DNA from: Rhodobacteraceae bacterium D3-12
GTDB lineage: Bacteria; Pseudomonadota; Alphaproteobacteria; Rhodobacterales; Rhodobacteraceae
Length of the DNA: 64,000 bases
Direction: 5' to 3'
NCBI GenBank assembly: GCA_025916135.1
Contig: CP104793.1
Location: 2,790,001-2,854,000, forward strand
A program made the translations under genes and the position numbers. The notes under the pieces were generated by a model. That model saw nothing but the letters and a program-made list of their open reading frames with translations, ran no database searches and had not been told where the DNA came from. Shown here in pieces: positions 1 through 9,502 of this stretch (positions are counted from its first letter, which is position 1; every line of letters starts with the position of its first letter).

Positions 1-295
1 CAGCGGCAATCACCGGCTTGGGGCATTCACGGATCGCCGCCAGAAACCGCCATACCGGCGGCACCTCTGTCTCGCGGTCGCCCTTGGCAAAGTCATAGAG
101 ATCATTGCCAGCGGTGAACATATCACCCGCCCCGGTGATCACAAAAGCCCGCGCCTCGTCATCTTCGGCATAGCTTTCCAGCGCATCGGCCATCGCCGCA
201 TACATCGCCTGCGTCAGCGCATTCTTCTTTTCCTCGCGCTGAAGGGTCAGCGTGATTACGCGCCCCTCCCGGTCGATCTTGATATGGTCATCCAT
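1..295 (-). CDS. Enoyl-CoA hydratase/isomerase family protein (N-terminal part, cut by window edge)
   Basis: Ninety-eight codons are visible from an ATG at 295; the rest lies before base 1. The N-terminus starts MDDHIKIDREGRVITLTLQR, followed by KKNALTQAMYAAM and FVITGAGDMFTAGNDLYDF, the usual start of the crotonase fold with the first oxyanion-hole segment (here AGNDL). Crotonases hydrate or isomerise acyl-CoA thioesters in the cytosol. It follows the carboxymuconolactone decarboxylase-like gene by 82 bp on the same strand and probably shares the MerR-controlled transcript. The exact substrate cannot be told from the visible part. Confidence 0.85.
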   Translation of the reverse strand, partial: MDDHIKIDREGRVITLTLQREEKKNALTQAMYAAMADALESYAEDDEARAFVITGAGDMFTAGNDLYDFAKGDRETEVPPVWRFLAAIRECPKPVIAA

Positions 296-377
296 GCGGC
301 TTTCCTCCTCGTCTGGCTCCGCCTACACCTCCGGCATCACGCGGGCCAAGTCAAAGGCAACGTCACGGCAATCCGCT

Positions 378-755
378 TCACAGATCGCATGCGGCAAACA
401 CCTCGCGCGCCGCGTTCAACCCATTGATCGCCGCCGGCATCCCGCCATAAACCGCCATCTGCCAGATCACCTCAAAGATTTCCCGCTCACTCGCCCCCGC
501 CGCACGCGTGTTTTCAATGTTGATCTTCAATTGCGGCCCGGTCTGCCCGCCCAAAGCGGTCAACGCCGCAACAGTGCAAAGCTGCCGGGTCTTCAAATCC
601 AGCCCCTCGCGCGCATAAATCCGCCCATAAGCCCATTCCACCAGCGTTTCGGCCATGTCCGGCAGGTCGCCATCATATCGCGCGGCCAACGCCTCTTCCA
701 ATCCGGGGTTCATCCCGGCCAGCAACGCCCGCCCCTTCTCCAATGCCTCAGACAT
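378..755 (-). CDS. Carboxymuconolactone decarboxylase family protein
   Basis: 125 aa, the usual size of the AhpD/CMD family. The fold signature is seen in [31 protein letters not shown] followed by INNTR-like helices ([34 protein letters not shown]). It has one Cys in the RQLCTVAAL segment, not the CxxC of AhpD, so it is closer to gamma-carboxymuconolactone decarboxylase-like proteins than to the peroxidase partner. The start overlaps the stop of the upstream merR gene by 8 bp, so the two are translationally coupled. The substrate is not known; family members act in aromatic degradation or in aldehyde/peroxide stress. Confidence 0.85.
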   Translation of the reverse strand: MSEALEKGRALLAGMNPGLEEALAARYDGDLPDMAETLVEWAYGRIYAREGLDLKTRQLCTVAALTALGGQTGPQLKINIENTRAAGASEREIFEVIWQMAVYGGMPAAINGLNAAREVFAACDL

Positions 756-1119
756 CCGCCAATACCTCCGCTTCCAAATCCCGGTAATGCGCCACCTTGC
801 GATCCATCAACGCCAAGGTCTCGCGCATCTTTGACAAGCGCTTGGCAATCTCCGCGCGATGCATTTCCAACATTTCACGCCGCTCGGCATATGTCGCCGC
901 CCCCTGCTGGCGCAGCTTGGCATAGCGCACCCGATCGGCCTGTTTCATACCCGTCGCATTCAGCTGATCCAGAAACCCGATCCAGCCGATTACATCTTCG
1001 CCATAGACACGCCGCCCCGCATCATCGCGCATCGGCGGCGCGATCAATCCGATTTTCTCGTAAAACCTTAACGTATCCACGCTCAGCCCAGTGCGCGTGG
1101 CCACTTCGGAAATTTTCAT
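748..1119 (-). CDS. MerR family transcriptional regulator
   Basis: 123 aa from the ATG at 1119, preceded by GGAAGG. Longer upstream starts are in frame but would include the promoter. The N-terminus [25 protein letters not shown] is the MerR winged helix-turn-helix with the RFYE motif, and the C-terminal half is a long dimerisation helix (about residues 75-120). No Cys cluster for metal binding is present, so it resembles the AdhR/aldehyde-type MerR proteins rather than the metal sensors. It is first in an operon with a CMD-family protein and an enoyl-CoA hydratase and very likely controls that operon from the promoter at 1151-1181. Confidence 0.88.
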   Translation of the reverse strand: MKISEVATRTGLSVDTLRFYEKIGLIAPPMRDDAGRRVYGEDVIGWIGFLDQLNATGMKQADRVRYAKLRQQGAATYAERREMLEMHRAEIAKRLSKMRETLALMDRKVAHYRDLEAEVLADV

Positions 1120-1150
1120 AACAAACCCACCTTCCAGATGATTCTGTTCC

Positions 1151-1181
1151 AGCTTACGAGCTGGAGCGCACTCCAGCTCAA
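1151..1181 (-). promoter_or_regulatory. MerR-type promoter/operator with 19-bp spacer
   Basis: Read on the minus strand: -35 TTGAGC (1176-1181), a 19-bp spacer, and -10 TAAGCT (1151-1156). The spacer is filled by a palindrome with two perfect 9-bp arms, GAGCTGGAG and CTCCAGCTC (1158-1166 and 1171-1179). Over-long 19-bp spacers carrying a dyad are the hallmark of promoters activated by MerR proteins. The site lies about 32 bp before the merR start, so it should drive merR, the CMD gene and the hydratase as an autoregulated operon. Confidence 0.8.
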
Positions 1182-1220
1182 GCATTTTCCGCACCATTCG
1201 CATCAAATACCCGCTCCCCC

Positions 1221-1395
1221 TTCATCTGACTGGAAATATCCCGGGGGCGTGGGGGCTGGCCCCCACTTTATACGGGGTGTGGGGGCTGGCCCCCACTTGA
1301 ACCTGCGTGTGGGGGCTGGCCTCCACTTTACCCAGCATGTGGGATCTGACCCCCACCTTAACCTCCGTATCGGGCCTGCTCCCACTACGACCTGC
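1221..1395 (+). repeat. Family A intergenic repeat, copy 1, with a 30-bp tandem hairpin array
   Basis: This fills most of the gene-free stretch 1182-1474. A conserved head (TTCATCTGACTGGAAATATC then CCGGGGG, 1221-1247) is followed by four full and one partial units of exactly 30 bp starting at 1251, 1281, 1311, 1341 and 1371. Each of the first units has the self-complementary core GGGGGCTGGCCCCC and so can form a hairpin. Later units are progressively degenerate. The rest of the gap (1396-1474) holds the short inverted repeat GGGCGCCCC/GGGGCGCCC at about 1425-1447, a likely terminator for pntB transcripts. No gene is seen. Confidence 0.85.
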
Positions 1396-1474
1396 GCCGC
1401 TTCCCATCATCCAACATCAAAAAAAGGGCGCCCCACCGGGGCGCCCTTCTCCAAACACTTGCTCACGCGCAGGA

Positions 1475-2908
1475 TCAGTCGATCATGCCCAACAGCTTAT
1501 CAAGGCTCGCCTTGGCATCGCCGTAAAACATCCGCGTGTTCTCCTTATAGAACAGCGGGTTCTCGATCCCGGAATAGCCCGTGCCCTGGCCGCGTTTGCT
1601 TACAAACACCTGCTTGGCTTTCCAGCACTCCAACACCGGCATCCCCGCAATGGGAGAGTTCGGATCTTCCTGCGCAGCCGGGTTCACGATGTCGTTCGAG
1701 CCAATCACGATCGCCACATCCGTTTCCGGGAAATCATCGTTGATCTCGTCCATTTCCATCACGATGTCATAGGGCACCTTGGCTTCGGCCAGAAGCACGT
1801 TCATGTGCCCCGGCAAACGCCCGGCCACCGGGTGGATCGCAAAACGCACCTCTTTGCCCTTGGCGCGCAAACGCCGGGTCAACTCGGCCACGTTCTGCTG
1901 CGCCTGCGCGACGGCCATGCCATAGCCCGGAATGATAATGACGCTATCCGCCTCATCCAAAGCACTCGCCACACCGTCGGCTTCGATCGCGATCATCTCG
2001 CCCTCGACCTCCATCGCCGGGCCGGAGGTGCCGCCAAACCCGCCAAGGATCACGCTGATAAACGACCGGTTCATCGCCTTACACATGATGTAAGACAAAA
2101 TCGCCCCCGACGAGCCGACAAGCGCACCCACCACGATCAACAGATCATTGCCAAGCGAGAAGCCAATCGCCGCCGCGGCCCACCCCGAATAGGAGTTGAG
2201 CATCGACACAACCACAGGCATGTCCGCGCCACCGATCCCCATGATCAGGTGATACCCGATAAACAGCGCCGCCAAAGTCATCAGGAACAGCGGGAAGAAT
2301 CCGCCGGTGTTGAAATACCAGATCAGACAGATCACCGAAATCGCCGCTGCCGCCGCGTTGAGCATATGCCCACCCGGAAGCTTTTCTGCAGCCGATGTCA
2401 GCTTACCGGCCAGCTTGCCATAGGCCACGACCGAGCCGGTGAATGTCACCGCCCCGATGAACACGCCAAGGAAAAGCTCAACCCGCAGAATGTTCTGCTC
2501 AACGCCGCTCTTATGCGCCAAAAGCCCGGCAAAACCGGTCAAGGCGTCACGCTCGTCCAAGCCCATCGCAAGCACGTTGTTCAACTCGATATGCCCGATA
2601 TAGCCAACGAATACCGCCGCCAGACCGACAAGGCTGTGCATCGCCGCGACAAGCTGTGGCATCTCTGTCATTTGCACGCGCTGCGCCACATAAGTGCCGA
2701 TGATACCGCCACCGATGATCAACAGGATCGACAAAAGCCAAAGCCCCGAACCGGGCCCGATCAGCGTCGCCACCACGGCCAGAGCCATGCCGACAATGCC
2801 ATACCACACCGCGCGTTTCGCGCTTTCCTGCCCCGAAAGGCCGCCCAGCGACAGAATGAAAAGAACCGCTGCAACCACATAGGCCGCTGTTGTGAAACCG
2901 AATTCCAT
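1475..2908 (-). CDS. pntB: NAD(P) transhydrogenase, beta subunit
   Basis: 477 aa from the ATG at 2908, preceded by a strong AAGGAGG; the 12 extra in-frame codons upstream are ignored. The N-terminal half holds about nine membrane segments (from [17 protein letters not shown] on). The C-terminal soluble domain III binds NADP(H), seen in [15 protein letters not shown] ([10 protein letters not shown] is the family fingerprint) and [17 protein letters not shown] near the end. With PntA it forms the proton-translocating transhydrogenase of the inner membrane, which reduces NADP+ with NADH at the cost of proton-motive force. It lies 13 bp downstream of pntA. Confidence 0.97.
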   Translation of the reverse strand: MEFGFTTAAYVVAAVLFILSLGGLSGQESAKRAVWYGIVGMALAVVATLIGPGSGLWLLSILLIIGGGIIGTYVAQRVQMTEMPQLVAAMHSLVGLAAVFVGYIGHIELNNVLAMGLDERDALTGFAGLLAHKSGVEQNILRVELFLGVFIGAVTFTGSVVAYGKLAGKLTSAAEKLPGGHMLNAAAAAISVICLIWYFNTGGFFPLFLMTLAALFIGYHLIMGIGGADMPVVVSMLNSYSGWAAAAIGFSLGNDLLIVVGALVGSSGAILSYIMCKAMNRSFISVILGGFGGTSGPAMEVEGEMIAIEADGVASALDEADSVIIIPGYGMAVAQAQQNVAELTRRLRAKGKEVRFAIHPVAGRLPGHMNVLLAEAKVPYDIVMEMDEINDDFPETDVAIVIGSNDIVNPAAQEDPNSPIAGMPVLECWKAKQVFVSKRGQGTGYSGIENPLFYKENTRMFYGDAKASLDKLLGMID

Positions 2909-2921
2909 TATCACGGCCTCC

Positions 2922-4493
2922 TTAAGATTTCTGGAACATGGCAAGCATGCGCCGCGTGACGAGGAACCCGCCGAAAATGTTGATACCGGCCATAAAGACC
3001 GACAAAGCCGCCAGCAGGATCACCAGGAATGATCCCGACCCGATCTGCATCAACGCGCCCAAAATGATGATCGACGAAATCGCGTTCGTCACCGCCATCA
3101 ATGGCGTATGAAGCGAATGCGCCACGTTCCAGATCACTTGGAACCCGATGAACACCGACAACACAAAGACGATGAAATGCTGCATAAAGCTCGCTGGCGC
3201 ATAAAGCCCGGCCAGCAGGATCAGCGCCCCACCTATGCCCAGCAATGTCACCTGTTGCTTGGTCTGCGCCTTGAACGCGGCCACCTCGGCGGCGCGTTTC
3301 TCTTCCGGCGTCAATTCCTTGACCTCGGCTTTGGGCTTGGCCGCGATCGCCTGAATTTTCGGCGGTGGCGGCGGGAAGGTGATCTCGCCCTCATACGTCA
3401 CGGTCGCGCCGCGGATCACGTCATCTTCCATGTCGTGATTGACCTTGCCGTCCTTCTCGGGCGTCAGGTCCGTCATCATGTGGCGGATGTTGGTGGCATA
3501 AAGCGACGATGCTTGGCTCGCCATCCGGCTGGGGAAGTCGGTATAGCCGATGATGGTCACGCCATTGTCGGTCACAACCTTCTCGTCCGGCACCGTGCCG
3601 TCCGCGTTGCCGCCCTTTTCGGCGGCAAGGTCAACAATGACCGAACCGCGCTTCATCGACTTGATCATATCTTCAAGCCACAGCTTGGGCGCTTCGCGGT
3701 TGGGGATCAGAGCCGTGGTGATGACAATATCCATCTCCGGTGCCAATTCGCGGAACTTGGCCAGCTGCGCCTCGCGGAACTCCGGGCTCGAAACGCTGGC
3801 ATAACCACCGGTCGCGGCGCCGTCCTGCTGTTCTTCCTCGAAATCGAGGTACACAAACTCGGCACCCATCGATTCGACCTGCTCGGCCACTTCCGGGCGC
3901 ACGTCGAACGCGTAAACAACCGCGCCAAGGCTCACTGCCGCGCCAACCGCGGCCAAACCGGCCACGCCCGCGCCCACCACCAGAACCTTCGCCGGGGGCA
4001 CTTTGCCCGCCGCCGTGATCTGACCGGTGAAAAAGCGGCCATAGTTGTTGCCTGCTTCGATCACCGCGCGATAGCCCGCGATATTCGCCATCGAGGACAG
4101 GGCATCCATCTTCTGCGCACGGCTGATGCGCGGCACCATTTCCATGGCGATCACATTCGCGCCCTTGGCCTTGGCAGCCTCCATCCCCTCTTCATTCCCA
4201 CCGGGATTGAAGAATGAAATCAAGGTTTTACCCTTGGTCAACCGTTTCAACTCGGTGGCATTCGGCTGGCGCACCTTGGCGATAATGTCGGCCTCTTTCC
4301 ACAACGAGGCGGCGCTCTTGATCACCTGAACACCCGCCTCTTTGTATGCGGCATCCTCAAACCCGGCCCGCGCCCCCGCGCCCGCCTCGATCAGGCACTC
4401 ATGGCCCAGCTTCTGCAATTGCAGCGCCGAGTCCGGTGTCATGGCGACCCGTGCTTCCCCCTCGAAGACTTCTTTTGGCGTTCCGATTTTCAC
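2922..4493 (-). CDS. pntA: NAD(P) transhydrogenase, alpha subunit
   Basis: 523 aa, the length of the fused alpha chain. It starts with a GTG codon at 4493 ([20 protein letters not shown]). Domain I, the alanine-dehydrogenase-like NAD(H)-binding part, covers about residues 1-375, with [17 protein letters not shown] as the dinucleotide-binding loop. A proline-rich and charged linker follows (about 375-410), then four C-terminal membrane helices. In some alphaproteobacteria the membrane part is a separate PntAB gene; here it is fused. Operon with pntB. The 200 bp upstream must hold the promoter. Confidence 0.97.
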   Translation of the reverse strand: MKIGTPKEVFEGEARVAMTPDSALQLQKLGHECLIEAGAGARAGFEDAAYKEAGVQVIKSAASLWKEADIIAKVRQPNATELKRLTKGKTLISFFNPGGNEEGMEAAKAKGANVIAMEMVPRISRAQKMDALSSMANIAGYRAVIEAGNNYGRFFTGQITAAGKVPPAKVLVVGAGVAGLAAVGAAVSLGAVVYAFDVRPEVAEQVESMGAEFVYLDFEEEQQDGAATGGYASVSSPEFREAQLAKFRELAPEMDIVITTALIPNREAPKLWLEDMIKSMKRGSVIVDLAAEKGGNADGTVPDEKVVTDNGVTIIGYTDFPSRMASQASSLYATNIRHMMTDLTPEKDGKVNHDMEDDVIRGATVTYEGEITFPPPPPKIQAIAAKPKAEVKELTPEEKRAAEVAAFKAQTKQQVTLLGIGGALILLAGLYAPASFMQHFIVFVLSVFIGFQVIWNVAHSLHTPLMAVTNAISSIIILGALMQIGSGSFLVILLAALSVFMAGINIFGGFLVTRRMLAMFQKS

Positions 4494-4692
4494 CTTAATT
4501 CATCCCTTTCAGCATCGTAAGACCGCAGCGCAGAGCGCCCGGCCAGAGAATTCCCAGTTTGGTTAACCGCCTGTATGACACATCCGGCTGGCATGTTCGA
4601 TTGCCCACATGTCGCAACGCGGCGATTCTCCCCTTGCGCAACTTTGTTATCCGATTCAGCCGCTGCATGAAATAAATGCAATGGCTAAATTG

Positions 4693-5145
4693 TCAAACCC
4701 AACGCCGCGTCTTTTGGCAATACCGTGCGAAATCCGCACGGAATTTGCGGCGCAACCGGTCCTCTTCGGGCAGAATAAAGCGCCGCTCGATCCACCACAG
4801 GAAAATCGGCACCAACGGCAGGGCCAAAACCGCGTCCCAGCGCAGGATCAACCCGGCCAAGATCAACATATCGCCAAGATAGATCGGATTGCGCGACCGC
4901 GAGAAAATGCCCGACTGCACCAGCCGGTCTGCCTCGCGATGCGGAATCACCGTGGTTTGATGGCGGCGCATCTCGTAAACCGCCAGCGCCATCAAAACCA
5001 AACCGCCCCCCACCAGAACACCGCCCAGAAAATCGGCAAACCCGATGCCAAAATTCAGCCCAAGTGGCAGATAAACGGCCTGCGCCCAGGCTAGGCCAAT
5101 GAAAATGCCCAGCCAAACGGGCGGAATATCAATCCATTTCAACAT
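4693..5145 (-). CDS. Isoprenylcysteine carboxyl methyltransferase-like membrane methyltransferase
   Basis: 150 aa from the ATG at 5145 (MLKWIDIPPVWLGIFIGLAW). Four hydrophobic segments are followed by the family motif: RLVQSGIFSRSRNPIYLGDML, then IERRFILPEEDRLRRKFRADFARYCQKTRRW, where the R-NP-Y and the E-E-L-x-x-xF-x-x-Y pattern mark the ICMT/PEMT-like group that uses S-adenosylmethionine. Bacterial members methylate lipids or small molecules; the substrate here is unknown. It is transcribed divergently from the SDR gene at 5318. Confidence 0.8.
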   Translation of the reverse strand: MLKWIDIPPVWLGIFIGLAWAQAVYLPLGLNFGIGFADFLGGVLVGGGLVLMALAVYEMRRHQTTVIPHREADRLVQSGIFSRSRNPIYLGDMLILAGLILRWDAVLALPLVPIFLWWIERRFILPEEDRLRRKFRADFARYCQKTRRWV

Positions 5146-5317
5146 GGCAAAACGCCTTTCTTCCAAGGGCCAAAAGCGCCGTGACTCACCCGTCACGGCC
5201 TGTGCTCTGGCTATGGCATGACGGCGCGCCAATGTCGATCTGACGGAACGGCACAGGTTGCACGCGGCCCCGCTTGGGGTAGGCTTGCGCGCAAATCAGG
5301 GAGAGGAGACACCAACC

Positions 5318-6070
5318 ATGATGCTCAAAGGAAAACACGCGCTCGTCACTGGCGGCGGCACCGGAATCGGGCTGGCCATTGCCCGCGCTCTTGTGGCCGA
5401 AGGGGCCGAAGTGACCATCACGGGGCGGCGTATCGACGTGCTGCGCGACGTGGCCGAACCGGGCATGTTCCCCGCCACCATGGATGTTTCGGACGAAGCG
5501 ATGAGCGCCGAGGTCATCGACGCCGCCGTGGCCGAACGCGGCCCGATCCAGATTTGCGTCGCCAACGCCGGCATCGCCGAAGGGCGCAAGCTGCATAAAA
5601 CCGACACCGAAATGTGGCGGCGCATTATGGCGATCAACCTTGATGGCTGCTTCTTCACCATCCGCGAGAGCCTGCGCTCGATGCTGACCACCGATTGGGG
5701 CCGTGTCATCGCGGTGTCCTCCATCGCCGGTCTGCGCGGCGCGCCCGGCGCCGGGGCCTATGCGGCCTCAAAACACGGGGTTATCGGCATGGTCCGGTCG
5801 TTCTCCGAAGACTTCATGGGCGAGCCCTATACGTTCAACTCGATCTGCCCCGGCTATGTCGACACGCCGATCGTGACGCGCAACACCGACGCCATCGCCA
5901 ACCGCGCCGGCATCAGCGCCGATCAGGCCCGCGATATGATGGTGCAACAGAACCGCCACAAGCGTCTGATCACGCCCGAAGAAGTCGGCGCCGCCGCGGT
6001 CTGGCTCTGCAATCCGCTTTCGGAAAGCACCAATGGCACCGAAGTGCGCATCGGCGGCGGACAGGTCTAG
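5318..6070 (+). CDS. SDR family NAD(P)-dependent oxidoreductase
   Basis: 250 aa from the ATG at 5318, chosen because GGGAGAGGAG precedes it; the in-frame upstream ATG at 5258 has no such site. Classical short-chain dehydrogenase: TGGGTGIG (cofactor loop), NAG (active-site support), SSIAG (Ser) and YAASK (Tyr and Lys), ending in GTEVRIGGGQV. It resembles 3-hydroxybutyrate/3-hydroxyacyl-CoA dehydrogenase-like SDRs, but the substrate cannot be fixed from the motifs. It stands next to an MmcQ/YjbR gene 39 bp downstream. Confidence 0.9.
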   Translation: MMLKGKHALVTGGGTGIGLAIARALVAEGAEVTITGRRIDVLRDVAEPGMFPATMDVSDEAMSAEVIDAAVAERGPIQICVANAGIAEGRKLHKTDTEMWRRIMAINLDGCFFTIRESLRSMLTTDWGRVIAVSSIAGLRGAPGAGAYAASKHGVIGMVRSFSEDFMGEPYTFNSICPGYVDTPIVTRNTDAIANRAGISADQARDMMVQQNRHKRLITPEEVGAAAVWLCNPLSESTNGTEVRIGGGQV

Positions 6071-6109
6071 GGTGGGCAACCTGCCCAACTCTTTTGCCAA
6101 GGGCTGCGC

Positions 6110-6463
6110 ATGACGCGCGCAGAGTTCAACAGCTTCTGCGCCGCCCTTGGCCCCACCACGCATGTCATGCAATGGGGAAACTCTGACGTTTGGAAAATCG
6201 GCGGCAAGGTCTTTGCCATTTGTGGCTGGGCCGAGTCGCGTGACGCGTTCACTTTCAAATGCAGCGACATCGCCTTTGAGGTGCTCCAAGACACGCCCGG
6301 CATCCGCCCCGCCCCCTATCTTGCCTCGCGCGGGATGAAGTGGCTTCAACACTACGCGGCACCGGGCCTGTCAGATGGCGACCTCAAAGCGCATATCACC
6401 ATGTCCTATGAGATGATTGCCGCCGCTCTGCCCAAGAAAAAGCGCGCCGAACTCGGGGTGTGA
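6110..6463 (+). CDS. MmcQ/YjbR family DNA-binding protein
   Basis: 117 aa. The start (MTRAEFNSFCAALGPTTHV) and the pattern W-x-VWKIGGKVFA.....F.FK with the C-terminal YLASRGMKWLQ and LSDGDLKAHITMSYEMIAAALPKK are typical of the MmcQ/YjbR (CyaY-like fold) family. Members are small cytosolic proteins of poorly known function, thought to bind DNA. It is 39 bp downstream of the SDR gene, probably in the same transcript, and is followed by a family B repeat. Confidence 0.85.
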   Translation: MTRAEFNSFCAALGPTTHVMQWGNSDVWKIGGKVFAICGWAESRDAFTFKCSDIAFEVLQDTPGIRPAPYLASRGMKWLQHYAAPGLSDGDLKAHITMSYEMIAAALPKKKRAELGV

Positions 6464-6483
6464 CGGGTGCTGAACGCGTCAGG

Positions 6484-6623
6484 TGTTGCGCCGCCTTCGG
6501 CGTCGCCAGAGGGAGGGGCTCGCTTCGCTCGCCCCCCCACAATAGCTGCCAATGCTGTGGACCCTATTTGGCGGAAACGGGTTTTGCTCCCGTTGGAATG
6601 GGTATTTTCTCCATTAAAGAAAC
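6484..6623 (+). repeat. Family B intergenic repeat, copy 1
   Basis: Between two convergent genes. The left end has TTGCGCCGCCTTCGGCGTCG and GGCTCGCTTCGCTCGCCCC, both hairpin-forming, and the right end has GGGTATTTTCTCCATTAAAG followed by AAA. The same order of elements occurs at 19928 and 32270. A further inverted repeat, CGGGTTTTGCTCCCG, lies in the middle. No coding capacity is seen. Confidence 0.75.
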
Positions 6624-6641
6624 CTCAGAAGGGCTCCAATC

Positions 6642-7187
6642 CTATGCCGTGATGTCTTTTGCTGTGACGATCTCGGCATAGGTGCCCTGCAACGCGGCCA
6701 TGATCGTTGCATGCACCTGCGGCGCGGGCACGGAAACCTCGTTGAAAACTAGCGATTTCGCAGCGCAAGCGTCGGCGACAACGCGCACCTTGAAGCCGTG
6801 ATCGGCGGCGGCGCGGGCCGTAGCGTCGATACACATTTGGCTCATCGCGCCGCAGAGCGTTACCGCCGTGACATCCGCCGCTTTGAGCAGGTCAAAAAGG
6901 CCGGTGCCGAGAAAACTGTTCGGTCGCGCTTTGGTCAGAACCATCTCACCCTGCGCCGGGGCGACGGCGTCGGCAATCTCGGCACCTTTGCTTGCGGGCC
7001 GGAAAAAGGGCGCTTTGTCGCTCGCCATTTCGTGGCGCACATGCACCACCATTTGCCCCGATGTGCGCGCCGCGCTCAGCAGGTGCGCCGCCCGTTCGGC
7101 GGCAGCCTCCATCCCCTCAACCGGCCAAAGGCCGCCGGGGAAATAATCATTCTGGATATCCACAAGGATCAACGCATCTTTGCTCAT
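6642..7187 (-). CDS. Cysteine hydrolase (isochorismatase-like)
   Basis: 181 aa. The isochorismatase-fold catalytic triad can be placed: Asp10 in LILVDIQNDY, Lys86 in MVLTKARPNSF and Cys119 in CGAMSQMCIDATARAA. Members hydrolyse C-N bonds of nicotinamide, carbamoyl-sarcosine and similar amides. It is divergent from a GlxA-type regulator at 7295, with 107 bp between the starts; this gene pair is common in proteobacteria and suggests that the regulator controls the hydrolase. The substrate is unknown. Confidence 0.88.
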   Translation of the reverse strand: MSKDALILVDIQNDYFPGGLWPVEGMEAAAERAAHLLSAARTSGQMVVHVRHEMASDKAPFFRPASKGAEIADAVAPAQGEMVLTKARPNSFLGTGLFDLLKAADVTAVTLCGAMSQMCIDATARAAADHGFKVRVVADACAAKSLVFNEVSVPAPQVHATIMAALQGTYAEIVTAKDITA

Positions 7188-7294
7188 GTCATTTTGCCCT
7201 TTCCTGGCATGGTGTTGGTCTGTGACGTGTTTACTTTCGCCGCGACTCTGGCGAAACTGGCATAAACGACACTCATTGTGCGAAAGCTGCCAAA

Positions 7295-8242
7295 ATGCCT
7301 GAAATCGCTCTCTTGTCTTATTCCGGCGCGCAGCAGGCTGCGATGCTCGGGCTTCACGACCTGTTCACTCTGGCCAGCGGGATCAGCCGCAAACGCAGTG
7401 GACCAGAGCTGACCCTCTCCATGAACACCCCGCCTGCGCAGACGCCGGATATCGCGATCCTGCCACCGAACATGTCGGGCGCGCGCGGCGATGCCGATGA
7501 AGCGCTGCTAGACTGGTTGCGCGCGGCGCATGGTCAGGGCGCCGTGCTGGCCTCGGTCTGTGCTGGGGCGTTTTGGCTGGGTCATGCCGGGTTGCTGGAT
7601 GGGCGCCCCGCCACAACCCACTGGATGCTGGAGGACGAATTTTGCGCCGCTTTCCCAAAGGCCCAACTCTACCCCGAACGCCTGCTGATTGACGATCATG
7701 ACATTGTCACGGCGGGCGGGCTCATGGCTTGGGTCGATCTTGGCCTGTTCTTTGTTGAACGCCTGTTGGGACCGGATATTGTGACCCAGACCGCCCGGCA
7801 TATGCTGGTCGATCCGCGGGGCCGCGAACAGCGCAACTGGCGCAGCTTTCGCCCAAGGCTCAGCCATGGCGACGACCGCATCCTCCCGCTGCAACACGCG
7901 ATCGAATCCGCCCCCGCAGCCGATCATTCGGTCGTTGCCCTCGCCGCACGCGCCCGCCTCAGCCCACGCAGTCTGCACCGCAGGTTTCGTGCGGCAACCG
8001 GCCTTACGCCGAATGCCTATGTGCAGGCCCTGCGCATCGAAAAAGCCCGCGGTTTGTTCGAGCGGTCCCGCGATAGCGTCGCCACCATTGCCCGCGCTGT
8101 CGGCTACGAAGACACCCCCGCCTTTACCCGCCTGTTTCGAAGCTCTACCGGCCTCACACCGTCAGAGTATCGCGCCCGGTTCAGCGTATCCTCGCCCCCC
8201 GCAACAGCCGAGCGACTGGACAGAGCGCGCGTCAGCCGGTAA
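7295..8242 (+). CDS. GlxA family transcriptional regulator (DJ-1/PfpI plus AraC domains)
   Basis: 315 aa. Residues 1 to about 175 form a DJ-1/PfpI-like domain, with the nucleophile-elbow-like segment LASVCAGAFWLGHAGLLDG; residues about 210-300 carry the double helix-turn-helix of AraC proteins (LSPRSLHRRFRAATGLTPNAYVQ and VGYEDTPAFTRLFRSSTGLTPSEYR). Such proteins activate genes for nitrogen compound or amide use. It is divergent from the cysteine hydrolase, its likely target. Confidence 0.9.
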   Translation: MPEIALLSYSGAQQAAMLGLHDLFTLASGISRKRSGPELTLSMNTPPAQTPDIAILPPNMSGARGDADEALLDWLRAAHGQGAVLASVCAGAFWLGHAGLLDGRPATTHWMLEDEFCAAFPKAQLYPERLLIDDHDIVTAGGLMAWVDLGLFFVERLLGPDIVTQTARHMLVDPRGREQRNWRSFRPRLSHGDDRILPLQHAIESAPAADHSVVALAARARLSPRSLHRRFRAATGLTPNAYVQALRIEKARGLFERSRDSVATIARAVGYEDTPAFTRLFRSSTGLTPSEYRARFSVSSPPATAERLDRARVSR

Positions 8243-8308
8243 TAGATGCTTTAAGCCTAAAGCAAATAGAGCCATCCCACTCAGGACCTCCCAAAATAGG
8301 ACCGCCCC

Positions 8309-9502
8309 ATGACCGACTTCGCCACCACCAAATCGCTGTTTCACCTGCCCGAGGGCGTGATTTACCTCGATGGCAACTCGCTTGGGCCGCTGCCCAAATC
8401 CGCCACCGCGCGGATGCAGACCACCATGCAGAACGAATGGGGCGAGATGCTCATCACCGGCTGGAACAAGGCCGGATGGATGGAACAACCCACCCGCGTC
8501 GGCGACCGTATCGCGCGCCTCATTGGCGCGGAGCAAGGTCACGTTGTCATGGGCGACACCCTTTCGGTCAAGGTCTATCAGGCGCTCGCCTCGGCGCTTG
8601 CCATGAACCCGGATCGCAAGGTGATCCTGTCGGATAGCGGCAATTTCCCCTCCGATCTCTATATGGCCGAAGGGCTGATCAAATCGCTGAACCAAGGCCA
8701 CGAGCTGCGCGTTGTTGCCCCCGAAGAGGTCGCGGCCAACATCACCGAAGAGATCGCCGTGACCATGATCACCGAGGTCGACTACCGCACCGGCCGATTG
8801 CACGACATGAAGGCGCTCACCGCCAAGGCGCACGAAATGGGCGCGCTCACTGTCTGGGACCTCGCCCATAGCGCCGGTTCCTTGCCGGTTGACGTTGCCG
8901 ACGCTCGGGCCGATTTTGCGGTTGGCTGCACCTATAAATACCTCAACGGCGGCCCCGGTTCGCCAGCGTTCATCTATGTCGCACCGCGCCATGCTTTCGC
9001 TGCTGCGCCTGCGCTCTCTGGTTGGCTTGGCCATGACGCACCCTTCGCGTTTGAACCCTCATATCGGCCCGGCGCAGGGATCGAACGGATGCGCGTTGGC
9101 ACGCCGCCGGTGCTGGCGCTCTCGGCGCTCGAGGCGGCGCTCGATATCTGGGACATGACGACAATGGCGGACATTCGCGCCGCCTCGATCGCGCTCACCT
9201 CGCGGTTTGTCGACGAGGTCGAACGCCGCTGCCCGATGCTCGAACTCGCCAGCCCGCGCGATCCGGCGGCCCGCGGATCACAAGTGTCGTTCCGGTTCGC
9301 CGATGGCTATGCCGCCATGCAGGCGCTGATTGCGCGCGGGGTGATCGGCGATTTCCGCGCGCCCGATATCATGCGCTTCGGCTTCACCCCGCTCTACATC
9401 GACGAAAGCGATGTGATCGCCGCCGCCGAGATCGTCGAAGACATCATGACCAACCGCCTGTGGGACACGGATGAATACAAGGCCCGCGCCCGCGTAACAT
9501 GA
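8309..9502 (+). CDS. kynU: Kynureninase
   Basis: 397 aa, normal length. It starts MTDFATTKSLFHLPEGVIYL with the DGNSLGP motif, has AHSAGSLPVDV, and carries the pyridoxal-phosphate lysine in CTYKYLNGGPGSPAF (Lys210). The enzyme cleaves kynurenine to anthranilate and alanine in aerobic tryptophan breakdown. No kynA or kynB is visible beside it. The stop overlaps the next gene start by 4 bp (ATGA). Confidence 0.95.
   Translation: MTDFATTKSLFHLPEGVIYLDGNSLGPLPKSATARMQTTMQNEWGEMLITGWNKAGWMEQPTRVGDRIARLIGAEQGHVVMGDTLSVKVYQALASALAMNPDRKVILSDSGNFPSDLYMAEGLIKSLNQGHELRVVAPEEVAANITEEIAVTMITEVDYRTGRLHDMKALTAKAHEMGALTVWDLAHSAGSLPVDVADARADFAVGCTYKYLNGGPGSPAFIYVAPRHAFAAAPALSGWLGHDAPFAFEPSYRPGAGIERMRVGTPPVLALSALEAALDIWDMTTMADIRAASIALTSRFVDEVERRCPMLELASPRDPAARGSQVSFRFADGYAAMQALIARGVIGDFRAPDIMRFGFTPLYIDESDVIAAAEIVEDIMTNRLWDTDEYKARARVT

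Noticed and set aside
1251-1390. CRISPR-like array (30-bp period)
   Set aside because: Units are repeats without unique spacers: the whole 30-bp unit recurs and decays, and no cas gene is near.
1307-2959. 550-codon open frame opposite pntB
   Set aside because: It is the antisense frame of a clear pntB gene, His/Arg-rich as expected from G+C-rich codon bias, and matches no family.
4494-4692. tRNA or small RNA in the pntA upstream gap
   Set aside because: No cloverleaf could be drawn; only a possible TTGACA (4691-4696, minus strand) with a poor -10 was seen, too weak to list as a promoter.
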